A DNA stretch of 64,000 bases from Candidatus Mycoplasma mahonii. Its GTDB lineage: Bacteria > Bacillota_I > Bacilli_A > Mycoplasmatales > Metamycoplasmataceae. The stretch lies in contig NZ_CP114583.1 in NCBI RefSeq assembly GCF_030550815.1, positions 235,818 through 299,817 on the forward strand, written 5' to 3'. The notes under the pieces were generated by a model, which had not been told where the DNA came from, made no database searches, and saw nothing but the letters and a program-made list of their open reading frames with translations. Below are positions 8,500-19,078 of the stretch, piece by piece. A program made the translations under genes and the position numbers. The stretch's first letter is position 1, and each line of letters begins with the position of its first letter.

Positions 8500-10117
8500 T
8501 TTTTTATTTGAAAAATCTTCGAATGATAAAGATTATTCCAAAAGAATAAGACCTATATATAAAATATTTTTGTGGATTTCAATCGTTTCTATAATAATAT
8601 TTTCTTTTTGACAAATAAACTTTCGTTTAAATATGGATGGATTACATCTTTTTAAGATTAATCTTAAAAAATTGTTTTTATTTGAAAATCATGATCCTAA
8701 TTTTCCGTCGAACACAATACTTTCTAATTCTTTAAAATACTTGTGAATAACGATTCGAATTACTTTGTGTGGAACTACACTTGGATATATTCTTGCTTTT
8801 TTTACTTCATTTTTGTCAAGCAAAATAATGAATAAATTTGTTGCGATATTTAATCGAATTATAATATTATTTATAAGATCATTCCCTTTAATAATATTTG
8901 TTCTTGCCACACAAAAAGGGTTCGAAAAAGAATTTGCTGCTTTTTTAATTATATTTTGATTTACATGAATATGATCAAATAGATATTTGTCTGATATTAT
9001 TGAAAATTTAGATTTTAATGGGTATGAAGCATGAATAAAAAAAGGATATAGTAAGCCCTATTCTTTTAATAAACAAGTTCTTTCTAGAGCTAAAAACAAA
9101 TACATTGCAATTTTTCTATATTCTTTAGAGTCTAATTTAAGATGAACCACAATGCTCGCCACTGTAGGAGTAATTGGAATTGGATTCTTTATAAGTGATA
9201 ACATTAAAAATCATTTTGAATTTATCGGTATTCCCCTTTTACTATTGTTTGGAATATTAATAATTTTTGAAATAATAAATACTCTTTTAAATAAATATCT
9301 TTTAGTAGTTAAATCAAAAGATAATGAAGCATTTAATTTTAAAAAAATGATAAATTATGTGCTTATATTGATACTTATTTTCATTACTATTTATCAATTG
9401 GCAATTATAAATTATGAAAATTTATTCTTTGGTAATTTTTTTAGTTTTTTTGGTAATTTAAAATCCATTGATAAAAATATGTGAAATACTAGCAATCCCG
9501 ATAAAAATTCGTGATTGTTAATTTTACAATTAATCTACCAAACAATTGCTGCATTAACAATAGCAATTATTTATGCTATTATAGCTTCTTTATTTTCTTC
9601 CGAAAAAAGAAATAAATTTTATGTATGAATGCCCATTAAATTTGTCAATAATTTTATTAAAATAATTCCATTATTAGTTTTAGTATATTTATTTAATTCT
9701 TTGTTTTTCAACCCGATTGGTCTTGGGGTAGTCTTCATAGGAGTTCATACTGGTACCACTTTGTCAAATCAGCTAACAGGTTCGATTAATAACATTGATG
9801 ATAAAATTGTTTATGAATACCAAAAAACGGGCTTTTCAAAATTACAAATTATTAAAAAACTTATATTGCCAACGATTATAAAAGATATAAAAAATTTATC
9901 ATTGCTAAGGGCTGAAGGAATATTGAGAAACATGATTATACTTGGGACAATAGGATTATCTTTAATAGGTGCTGAAATTTCTATATTTCAAGATAGATCA
10001 AAAATCAGTGAATTTTCTTCTCATATATGAGCAATTACGATAACAATATTTACATATAATCTTTTGCAAATATTTTTTAAAAATATTAAGGGCTGAAAAT
10101 TATGAAAAAAACTATAA
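8492..10117 (+). CDS. ABC importer permease (p69-like)
   Basis: Membrane channel of the TPP-type importer. Reading TGA as Trp gives one protein of 541 residues made of two similar halves, each about 250 residues with five or six membrane segments, as in the fused permease p69 of mycoplasmas. The halves each hold an EAA-like loop: NLDFNGYEAWIKKGYSK in the first and VYEYQKTGFSKLQIIKKLILP in the second, the contact sites for the ATPase. The start ATG overlaps the ATPase stop by eight bases (ATGAATAA) and the end overlaps the next gene by sixteen bases. No damage is seen, so loss of the ATPase frame, if real, is not matched by decay here. Confidence 0.85.
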
Positions 10118-10782
10118 GAAAGATTCCGTCTTCGCTTTTTGAAAATGAATATAATAATTTAATTATTTGAGAACCTGAAAAAATGGACGGAAATACTCCT
10201 GTTATTTTTATTTATGATGGACAAATATTAAAAACAGAAGAAAAAGAGTTTTTTGAAAAAAAAGGAATTGAAATATTTAAGCATTCTCAAAAAATAATTG
10301 GGAGCTGTGTAATCATAGCAGTAAATTCTATGCGTAAAAATGATAAGCATAAATATAAAAAAAGAGTAATGGAATTAAAAAATTATAAAAACAAGGATTA
10401 TGCTTTCATGAAAATTATAAGAAATGAAGTTTTAGCTTTAAATAAAATTTATATTGGTCCTTGATTTGGAATCGGATTTTCTCTATCAGGATGATTAATT
10501 GGAAAGGAAAATATTTTTGATTTAAACATTATGATTTCACCATTTGTAGAAAATGATATTTATAATTTAAGTCTAAATTCAGTTGTATTTTTTGGATCAA
10601 AAGAATATTACTTTTTTTCAAATAAAAAAATTAATAAACCACTATTAAGCTTACAAGAAAAAAATAAAGATATTAAATTCTTTGAAATAAAAAAAATGAA
10701 ACATACATTCAAATCATGAAATAAATATATGCATTTTATTTTAAAAGAATCAATTGCTACTTATTTAAAATTAAAAAAATAA
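10102..10782 (+). CDS. Esterase-like alpha/beta hydrolase in the TPP-uptake operon
   Basis: 226 residues, no signal peptide or membrane segment. Features resemble the enterochelin-esterase/esterase D type of alpha/beta hydrolase: an early NTPVIFIYDGQ strand, a nucleophile-elbow-like GIGFSLSGW (Ser in GxSxS/G context, about 120-128), and a late KMKHTFKSWNKYM that could supply the catalytic His near the C-terminus. The catalytic acid is not obvious. It overlaps the permease by sixteen bases, so it is translated with the importer and may act on the imported compound (for example removing phosphate or an ester); that link is inference from position only. Confidence 0.6.
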
Positions 10783-10858
10783 TACTGATGAATACATTTG
10801 TAACATTCTTTACTAAATATAAAGATAAATTTACTCAATAATTATATAATCTAAACAT

Positions 10859-10967
10859 ATGAAAAATTGGAAATATTGAAATTAAAGGTAAAGTAATACT
10901 GGCTCCAATGGCAGGAATTACTAATATTTTTTTTAGAAAAATAGTTGCTAAAAATTGTAGTGTGTTT
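10859..10967 (+). pseudogene. dus: tRNA-dihydrouridine synthase, N-terminal fragment cut by an IS
   Basis: From about 10867 one frame reads IGNIEIKGKVILAPMAGIT then FFRKIVAKN, the FMN-binding N-terminus of the Dus family (tRNA dihydrouridine synthase). The ATG at 10859 is one base out of frame with it. The sequence stops abruptly at 10968 where the IS30 terminus begins, and the remaining ~280 residues are not in this window. A TATAAT at about 10845-10850 may be its old promoter. Confidence 0.72.
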
Positions 10968-12077
10968 TGTCCAGGGATAAGTGGATCTAATTTTCAGTAA
11001 TTAAAAAAAGGTCTTTCAATGTCATTATTGGTTCTGCTTCATTATATTCTATTAAATGTTTTTGAATAGCAGTTATTGACAAATTTATTTAAATTTTTCC
11101 CCTTAGGGATTAATCTTCTTATAATTCTATGTTTATTTTCTAGTGTCCCTTTTTCTTCTGAACAATATGGATGACAATTAAACAGCTTACTTAATATCGA
11201 TGATTTCATGAAGCAAATTATTTTCACCACCATTATCCATAGTGAGAGTATTAATAGTTATATCATTTGTCCCTATAATACTTTTTAAAGATTTTTTGAA
11301 ACCTATCATTGTTCGATCTAGCAAGCTGAATAGAAATTTCCACTATGGATATCAATAAGGGTTAGTAGGGCTTGATCATCATCACTTTTTCAACAATACT
11401 ATCTATTTCATAATTATTTAGTTGTTGCCTTAATAGTATCTTGTCAGGCCTTGCTTCTATACTGTTATATTTAACTGGTTTTTTGCGTTCATCATCTGAT
11501 TTAAGACTAAAAAAGGGCTTTTTAGTGTTTGGTAATCAGAGGAATTATGCCATTGTAATATATTCAACTCCTTTTGGATGCATATCCATCAGGATATCTT
11601 TTTTTTGAACTCCCTCATAAATTCATCAACGGATCTTTTAGCTTTTACTTCCAATATTTTTTCGTGAAATAAATGCTTACAAACCTTAATAAAGTTTAGG
11701 TAAATTACTTCAGATTCAGAAGCACACATATAAGCCCGATTAACTTTACTCTGATCTCTTTGCTGTTGGTATTGCTTGAAACTATAATAGATGCAGATGC
11801 GAGGACCTTGTCAATTGTTTTGTTTATTTTTTCTTCACACTTCTCTTTGCAACTATTCAAACAACTTATTATTTTTCCGTTGGATATACCCCTTTTCCTA
11901 CTAACGTCATATATTGATAATTTTTTGTTGGCTAAAGTAATAATTTCCTTGGCATTATCTAATGCTAAATGTTTGTATAATTTCATTGGTTCCTTTTCTT
12001 TCTAATTAGTTTGCAAACCAATTGTAAGGCAAGGGGTCTTTTATAATGAAATTTCTAGGTACACTTAGGTGTGGACA
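10968..12077 (-). mobile_element. Degraded IS30-family element, copy 1
   Basis: Ends were placed from imperfect terminal inverted repeats: TGTCCAGGGATAAGTGGAT at 10968-10986 and, on the other strand, TGTCCACACCTAAGTGTAC ending at 12077, giving about 1.1 kb. The transposase frame runs on the minus strand and is broken many times. The same terminus recurs at 54203. No direct repeats flank it: the left neighbour is the dus fragment, the right neighbour the 24-bp repeat. Mycoplasma IS1630-type IS30 elements are known to duplicate long inverted-repeat targets of about 19-26 bp, which fits the 24-bp repeat at 12082. Confidence 0.8.
10987..11986 (-). pseudogene. IS30-family transposase remnant
   Basis: Starts MKLYKHLALDNAKEIITLA with a helix-turn-helix region (SIYDVSRKRGISNGKI) and ends with CSEEKGTLENKHRIIRRLIP, the characteristic C-terminal IS30 block, then MTLKDLFLITEN and TAG at 10987-10989. 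Between these, pieces lie in all three frames (e.g. around 11050-11230, 11410-11700, 11705-11986), with several frameshifts and stops. It cannot encode an active enzyme. Confidence 0.8.
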
Positions 12078-12081
12078 GAAT

Positions 12082-12105
12082 ATGATTAAAAGATTTTAAA
12101 TAAAA
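12082..12105 (+). repeat. 24-bp direct repeat, right copy
   Basis: Identical to 6412-6435. It begins five bases after the right end of the IS30 copy and lies just upstream of the rplJ promoter. Confidence 0.9.
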
Positions 12106-12115
12106 AACATCTTGG

Positions 12116-12215
12116 TATATAATTAATGTGCAATATATTAAGATAGTAACTGGGAGACCTTAATTTGTTACCGAGTGTATAAACTTTTAAGTCTGACACT
12201 AGTCGGGTTTTAAAT
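12116..12215 (+). promoter_or_regulatory. rplJ promoter and L10 leader
   Basis: TATATAAT (12116-12123) is the -10 region. The following leader carries the landmarks of the ribosomal protein L10 leader: GGGAGACC (12152-12159), TTAAT, and TTACCGAGTGTA (12168-12179), the binding site for the L10/L12 complex. A CTGAC/GTCGG stem (12193-12197 with 12202-12206) followed by TTTT resembles an attenuator. L10 leaders are known to repress their own operon when L10(L12)4 is in excess. Assigned by eye, not by covariance model. Confidence 0.65.
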
Positions 12216-12237
12216 ATTGCAAATAAAAGGAGATCTT

Positions 12238-12927
12238 ATGAACGCAAACAGAATTGCTAAAGAGTCTCAAGTCAAGGAAATTGTTGATAAAATTAATAAT
12301 TCTAAATCATTAGTTATTGCTGAGTATGCTGGACTTACAGTTGTTCAAACACAAGAACTAAGAAGAAAATTAAAAGCTCAAGGAGTAGAATTAAAAGTTT
12401 ATAAAAACAGGCTTTTTAAGATCGCTGCCAAAGAAGCTGGATTTGATGGATTAGCAACAGACCTTGTTGGGCCAAATGCATTTGCATTCGGTATGGAAGA
12501 TGAAATTTCTCCAACTAAAGTTTTAGCAAAATTTGCCAAAGAACATGAATCACTAAAACTGAAGATGGGAACTTACGAAGGAAAAGTTATTGGTCAAGAA
12601 GAATTGCATGTTATTGCAACACTTCCATCATATGATGAAGCACTTACAATGCTTGCAATGTCAATGCTTTCTCCAATTAAATTTGTAGGTTCAGGATTAC
12701 ACATGCTTGCTACTGAAGGACATTTAGAAGCTGGAGCACAAGATGCACCTGTCGCTAAAGAAGAAGTAAAAGTTGATCAAGTTAAAAAAGAAATTCAGGT
12801 TGAAGATTCTAAACAAACTCCTGAAACTAGTGAAGAAGCTAAAGTTGATGAAGCTCCAGAAGTTCCTGGAACTAAAGAAAAAACAAATGAAACTACTGAA
12901 AAAGTAGAGGAAGCTAAAGGAGAATAA
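12238..12927 (+). CDS. rplJ: 50S ribosomal protein L10 with an acidic tail
   Basis: Anchors the L7/L12 stalk to 23S rRNA. The start at 12238 is fixed by AAAAGGAG (12224-12231); an upstream TTG at 12217 is inside the leader. Residues 1-165 are normal L10 ([44 protein letters not shown]). Usual L10 ends near 165-175; here there is a further ~60-residue low-complexity tail rich in Glu and Lys (e.g. [23 protein letters not shown]), giving 229 residues. The tail follows the segment that binds L7/L12 dimers and could mimic or extend it. It is cotranscribed with rplL one base downstream. Confidence 0.95.
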   Translation: MNANRIAKESQVKEIVDKINNSKSLVIAEYAGLTVVQTQELRRKLKAQGVELKVYKNRLFKIAAKEAGFDGLATDLVGPNAFAFGMEDEISPTKVLAKFAKEHESLKLKMGTYEGKVIGQEELHVIATLPSYDEALTMLAMSMLSPIKFVGSGLHMLATEGHLEAGAQDAPVAKEEVKVDQVKKEIQVEDSKQTPETSEEAKVDEAPEVPGTKEKTNETTEKVEEAKGE

Positions 12928-12928
12928 T

Positions 12929-13300
12929 ATGGATAAATTAACAAAAGAATCATTTATCAAATCTTTAAAAGAGATGAATATTAAAGAAGTAATGGAATTA
13001 GTAGATGCAATGAAAGAAGAATTTGGAATCGACCCAACAGCCGTTGCTGTCGTTGCAGGTCCTGCTGCTGGAGATGCTACTGAAGCTAAAACAAAATTTA
13101 ATCTAGTTCTTAAAGCAATGGGCGGAAATAAAGTTGCTGTTATTAAAGCTGTTAAAACTATTACTGGAGTAGGACTTATGGATGCTAAAAAAATGGTTGA
13201 ATCAGCACCTGTTACTGTTAAAGAAGCATTAAAAGAAGAAGAAGCAAATACACTAAAAGCACAACTTGAAGAAGCTGGTGCTGAAGTAGAATTAACTTAA
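12929..13300 (+). CDS. rplL: 50S ribosomal protein L7/L12
   Basis: Flexible stalk protein that recruits translation GTPases. 123 residues: N-terminal dimerisation helix ([23 protein letters not shown]), Ala-rich hinge (about 37-55) and the C-terminal domain with [22 protein letters not shown], the factor-binding face. It begins one base after the rplJ stop and uses AAAGGAGA in the rplJ end as ribosome site. No clear terminator follows. Confidence 0.97.
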   Translation: MDKLTKESFIKSLKEMNIKEVMELVDAMKEEFGIDPTAVAVVAGPAAGDATEAKTKFNLVLKAMGGNKVAVIKAVKTITGVGLMDAKKMVESAPVTVKEALKEEEANTLKAQLEEAGAEVELT

Positions 13301-13407
13301 TTTATGTGATTTAGTAATACAAAATTATAAAAAATAATTAAAACACTTTATACTTAATTATGTGCTGATGTAAAAGACCATGTAAATATTGTATAAAGAA
13401 GCATTAA

Positions 13408-13782
13408 GTGAAATTAAAATATTATGACGAATACCCAAACATTCAAGAAGCGATTGAATACTATAAAAAATATTTAATTTAGATATCGTCAAGACCACAA
13501 AACACCATGTTAATATCTGGTTTTTTGGTGAGATAACTTTATTACTTCATAAAGAGAGTTCTTTTAGATCCAAAGTTGGATATTATATTATCAAGTTTGA
13601 CGATGATGAAGTTTATAAATACTATTAAATCATTAAAAAATAAAAGATGATAATGAAGTAAATATTAGTTTTGATATTATTGACGATAAATTAGGTACAA
13701 CATTTTTGAGTTTATTGATAAATATGGATATAGCTGAAATATTGAAATTCACACAAGAGCATTGGCTAAATCTGAAATATAA
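13408..13782 (+). pseudogene. Decayed VOC/glyoxalase-like protein
   Basis: Starts VKLKYYDEYPNIQEAIEYYK (13408 on) and continues, after a TAG at about 13482, as DIVKTTKHHVNIWFFGEIT, LLLHKES and VGYYIIKFDDDEVYKYY, then with frame changes as DIIDDKLGTTF and YGYSWNIEIHTRALAKSEI. The 'A..YYKK.F.LDIV' start, the central 'G....LLHKES' and the end 'D..G..W.IEIHTR' follow the vicinal-oxygen-chelate (glyoxalase/PhnB-like) pattern. At least one stop and two frameshifts are present. The rest of 13301-13886 holds nothing else that I recognise. Confidence 0.5.
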
Positions 13783-13886
13783 AATTAATAAGCAAACCAA
13801 ATGTAGTGGCATTATTGCAAATGTTAAAAGCTATTTGAGGATCACCCATATCTGTCAAAAATAAATTATTTTAAAGATATGATGAC

Positions 13887-14690
13887 TTAATTATTGTGCT
13901 CTTTTATTTCAATAATCATTTTTGATTTTCACCTTTCCCCTTGTTTTAATTTCATAATGCCAAGTTTATTTTCAACTTTAGCTTCAAATAAAACCTCATC
14001 ACCCGTACCATATCAGGGTTCAATACAAACAAAATCTGCGTCTATTGGTTTCCATATTTGTAGATTATTGGCATCATGGGTAATGTTTATATCATAATCT
14101 TCATTTTTTAGAGTTATTCTATTTGTTGAAACATCCCTAAAAATAAGCGTATCAAATGACTCTCCAAAAGGAATCTTATTTATTTTTTGATTAACATTTA
14201 TTTGTTCATTAGTTAATTTATTTGTAATTAAAAATGGATTATTTTTATCATCACTAATTAATTCTGCATTTACATCCGTTTTAAAAGCCGGGTGTAATCC
14301 AAAGTGAAAATAAGCTGTTTCAAAAGAAACATTGGCAAATTCTGTTTCAATCATTATGCTATTATCATGGATTGAAATAAATTGTTGAATATCAATTGTG
14401 AAAGGGTATATATCATTGGCCATATGCAGACCCGACATAGCTATTGAATCATTTTCCTTATAGAACTCTCACATAATATCTTTTCAAAAGCCATGCTTTG
14501 GAAGATCATAGTTTTTCCCATTTATTTGTCAAGCTTTTGAAATTCCTAAAACAGGTCAAATCATAGGAAAGGTTTTTTTTCATTTTATATTTGTGGTGTG
14601 AAGAATTTCTTTGCCTTTAAAAAGAATTGATGATATTTCACCTTTTGTCTCATTTGTTTGGACTATTATTTTGCTATTTTCAATTTTCAT
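13887..14690 (-). CDS. Aldose 1-epimerase family protein (GalM-like)
   Basis: 267 residues on the minus strand, continuous with TGA as Trp. The family interconverts sugar anomers. The N-terminal half has the PVLGISKAW and KHGFWKDIMWEFY blocks (the HGF motif is typical of GalM-like proteins), the middle has FHFGLHPAFK with the conserved GxHPAF histidine, and the end has FVCIEPWYG with the catalytic Glu and then the WKSKMIIEIK end strand. It fits the LacX/YeaD-like subgroup. A TAAAAT hexamer at 14697-14702 (minus) lies six bases before the ATG, so the mRNA is probably leaderless. The exact sugar is unknown. Confidence 0.82.
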
Positions 14691-14730
14691 ATAAATATTT
14701 TAACTCATAAATGTTATTAATAAATTTAAA

Positions 14731-14757
14731 TTAGCAAAGTATTGATGTGTTTGCTAT
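14731..14757 (+). promoter_or_regulatory. CIRCE-like operator of hrcA-grpE
   Basis: TTAGCAAAG (14731-14739), nine-base spacer, GTTTGCTAT (14749-14757). This is a diverged form of the CIRCE operator (9-9-9 inverted repeat) bound by HrcA. It overlaps the -10 box TATAAT at 14755-14760, so HrcA would block its own promoter. Confidence 0.7.
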
Positions 14758-14766
14758 AATTACAAT

Positions 14767-15750
14767 ATGACAAATAGACAAATGGAGTATTTAAGACTAT
14801 CAATTGAGAGTTATATTGAAGATGGAGTACCAGTGGCATCTTCGAGATTAATTAATAAATATAAGTTGAAAATTTCCTCTGCAACAATTAGAAATGAGCT
14901 TCACACCCTGGAGAAAGATGGATTTTTAGAAAAAACTCACACATCTTCTGGCCGAACCCCCACAATTAAAGGTTATGAAAATTATGCCAAAAATGCTTCA
15001 AGCGATATTGATAGAAAAATGAAAGAAAAACTTACAGATATTTTTGCCAAAAGAAGAATATCCATTGATGCAACACTAGATGAGGCAGCAAGCGCTATCT
15101 CAGAAATGGCTAGTCTAACATTAGTGACTTCTACTTCCGAGACGGAAGAACTTTTAAAGTCTATTCAATTGACGCCCTTATCAGATACAAAGGCAACAGT
15201 TGTGATAGTTACATCAACCGGACGAGTAGAATCAAAATTATTATCATTAGACTCTAAAGTTGATGTCCAAGATGTTAGAATAGCTATTAGGCTTTTTAAA
15301 GAAAGGTTGATTAACACAAGATTAAGAGATCTTTCATCCAAAATTGAATTATTGGCACCCATTCTTTCAAAAACGGTAAAAAATTTCGAAGCCCTCATTC
15401 AAACGTTTATCAAAAATGTTTTTGATTTTCATACCAAAATATTTAATAAGGTTTATGGTAACGGTAACCTTATTACATCTGAAGGTGTTAAACGAGAGGA
15501 TATCGCAAAACTAATTAACACAATGGAACATAAATCAGTTTGATCTTCCATTGAAGGGAAGATGGACGAAGATGAAAATATTAAGATTGACATAAGATCC
15601 AATAACACATCTATCATTTCAAAGAAAATAGAGCGTGATGGCATTTCAAAAGAAATATCTATTATTGGCTCAAACAGAATGAATTATAGTGATGCAAAAC
15701 AAGCCATTAAAGCTTTAACATATATTTTAAATGGAGGTAAAGATGACTAA
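14767..15750 (+). CDS. hrcA: Heat-inducible transcription repressor HrcA
   Basis: Represses chaperone genes by binding CIRCE. 327 residues: winged-helix N-terminus (YIEDGVPVASSRLI, SSATIRNELHTLEKDGFLEKTHTSSGRTPT is the family signature at about 38-66), GAF-like centre, and C-terminal ISIIGSNRMNYSDAKQAIKAL. One TGA (15541) is read as Trp. The ATG lies six bases after TATAAT and there is no Shine-Dalgarno, so translation probably begins on a leaderless message. It overlaps grpE by eight bases (ATGACTAA). Confidence 0.95.
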
Positions 15751-16366
15751 TAAAAAAGAACACACAGCAAACAAAACAAAAGATCCTAAAGAAAAAAAGA
15801 TTCCCGTTAAAGAAGTATCCAAGAAAAAAAATGTGAATTACAAAAAAGAAAACAATAAATTGAGTGACCAAATAAATCTTCTTGAAAAACAATTGGAGTC
15901 TTCAAGAGTTCAAAATCAAATTGATATTCTATCCTTTCAGGAAAAGGCAAAAGGATTTCAAAGCAAAGCCCAGGAAGAGATAAATAAAGTTCGTGATAAA
16001 CTTGAGAAAAAGGCAGAAAGTTATCAAAAAGAGTTCAAGAAATTTGCTTCGCAAAAACTTTTTGAATCCATTATTGGACCATTAACTAACATTGAAATTG
16101 CGATTAATGTCGGAAAATCACAAGGTGCTGATGTTTCAGCATATGTTATGGGATTTGATATGTTATTGAACCAACTATTCTCGGAGCTTGAAGTTTTTGG
16201 TCTTAAAAAGATTAAACCAAAAGCCGGCGATGAATTTTCACCAAAACTTCATCAAGCAATTGCTGTGGAAAAAGGTGTTCATAACAAAATTTTAAAAGTT
16301 AACAAGAATGGATTCCAACTTCATGATCGTGTTATAAGTCCAGCTATTGTCATAATTGGCAAATAA
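15743..16366 (+). CDS. grpE: Nucleotide exchange factor GrpE
   Basis: Releases ADP from DnaK. 207 residues: a basic, disordered N-terminus (about 1-35), a long coiled coil (about 40-105; INLLEKQLESSRVQNQIDIL) and the beta wing with DEFSPKLHQAIAVEKG and the end KNGFQLHDRVISPAIVIIGK, the family signature. GGAGG (15733-15737) selects ATG 15743 over the earlier in-frame ATG at 15731. Cotranscribed with hrcA, as usual in Firmicutes and mollicutes. Confidence 0.95.
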   Translation: MTNKKEHTANKTKDPKEKKIPVKEVSKKKNVNYKKENNKLSDQINLLEKQLESSRVQNQIDILSFQEKAKGFQSKAQEEINKVRDKLEKKAESYQKEFKKFASQKLFESIIGPLTNIEIAINVGKSQGADVSAYVMGFDMLLNQLFSELEVFGLKKIKPKAGDEFSPKLHQAIAVEKGVHNKILKVNKNGFQLHDRVISPAIVIIGK

Positions 16367-16466
16367 TTAAGAAAATATTTTTATTTGTTGATTTATTTCA
16401 TAATTATATTTCCTAATAGCCTTATAAATAAAGCTTTAATTTAAATATATATATATATTTAAAAAA

Positions 16467-16493
16467 TTAGCACTTTATTGGGTAGACTGCTAA
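16467..16493 (+). promoter_or_regulatory. CIRCE operator of dnaK
   Basis: TTAGCACTT (16467-16475), nine-base spacer, GACTGCTAA (16485-16493): one or two mismatches from the consensus TTAGCACTC-N9-GAGTGCTAA. It stands just upstream of a TATACT -10 box (16502-16507), so bound HrcA would cover the promoter. Confidence 0.9.
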
Positions 16494-16519
16494 TTTTATG
16501 TTATACTTTAGTTATGTAG

Positions 16520-18373
<1,854 letters not shown>

Positions 18374-18385
18374 TATAATAAGTAT

Positions 18386-19078
18386 ATGATTACTTCAATG
18401 GCAAATCCAAAAATAAAACAATATCAAAAGTTACTTAAGAAAAAATATCGTCGAGAATACAAACTTTTCATAGTTGAGGGATTCAACATGCTCGAAGAAG
18501 CACAAAAAAATGCTAAAGTAATCGATGTTATAACTACAAATGAAAAAATAAATGGAACATTAGTTGCCCCATTTATCTTTGAAAAATTAACAGATTCTGT
18601 TTCCCCTCAGCCAGTTATTGGAATTGTGAAGATGCCTAAGCATAACCCACTTGGTAAAAGAGTGCTTGTGTTAAACAATGTTCAAGATCCTGGAAATGTT
18701 GGAACATTAATTAGGAGTGCAAAAGCTTTTGGTTTTACTGATGTAATTGTACAAGGAGTAGATGTTTATTCTCCTAAAACATTAAGATCTTCTCAAGGAG
18801 CTATTTTTGGTATTAATGTTATTCAAACAAGGGATGTTGTTCCGTTTTTAAGTGATTACCAAGTTATTGGAGCAATGCTAGATAAAGATGCTCAAATATA
18901 TGATGACATTAAATTACAAAGTAAATTTATTTTGATTCTTGGTAATGAAAGTCAAGGGGTTGAAAAAAAAATCCAAAAATTCTTAACTGATAAAGTTTAT
19001 ATTCCGATTGATTTTGAATCTCTAAATGTTGCTTCTGCTGGAGCAATACTACTAAATCAATACAAAAAAAGTAACTAA
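18386..19078 (+). CDS. TrmH/SpoU family RNA 2'-O-methyltransferase
   Basis: Methylates a ribose in rRNA or tRNA using S-adenosylmethionine through the SPOUT knot. 230 residues: a short N-terminal substrate-binding domain and the three SpoU motifs: NNVQDPGNVGTLIRSAKAFG (about 94-113), ILGNESQGV (about 190-198) and IPIDFESLNVASAGAILL (about 210-227). The exact RNA target (RlmB-like or TsnR-like) cannot be told. TATAAT at 18374-18379 lies six bases before the ATG with no ribosome site, so the start is leaderless. Its end overlaps the convergent HAD gene by four bases. Confidence 0.88.
   Translation: MITSMANPKIKQYQKLLKKKYRREYKLFIVEGFNMLEEAQKNAKVIDVITTNEKINGTLVAPFIFEKLTDSVSPQPVIGIVKMPKHNPLGKRVLVLNNVQDPGNVGTLIRSAKAFGFTDVIVQGVDVYSPKTLRSSQGAIFGINVIQTRDVVPFLSDYQVIGAMLDKDAQIYDDIKLQSKFILILGNESQGVEKKIQKFLTDKVYIPIDFESLNVASAGAILLNQYKKSN

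Noticed and set aside
10968..12077. Active IS30 element
   Set aside because: The transposase is broken in all three frames and the element lacks matching target duplications.
12217..12237. rplJ start at the upstream TTG
   Set aside because: It lies in the L10 leader before the ribosome site; ATG 12238 has AAAAGGAG at proper spacing.
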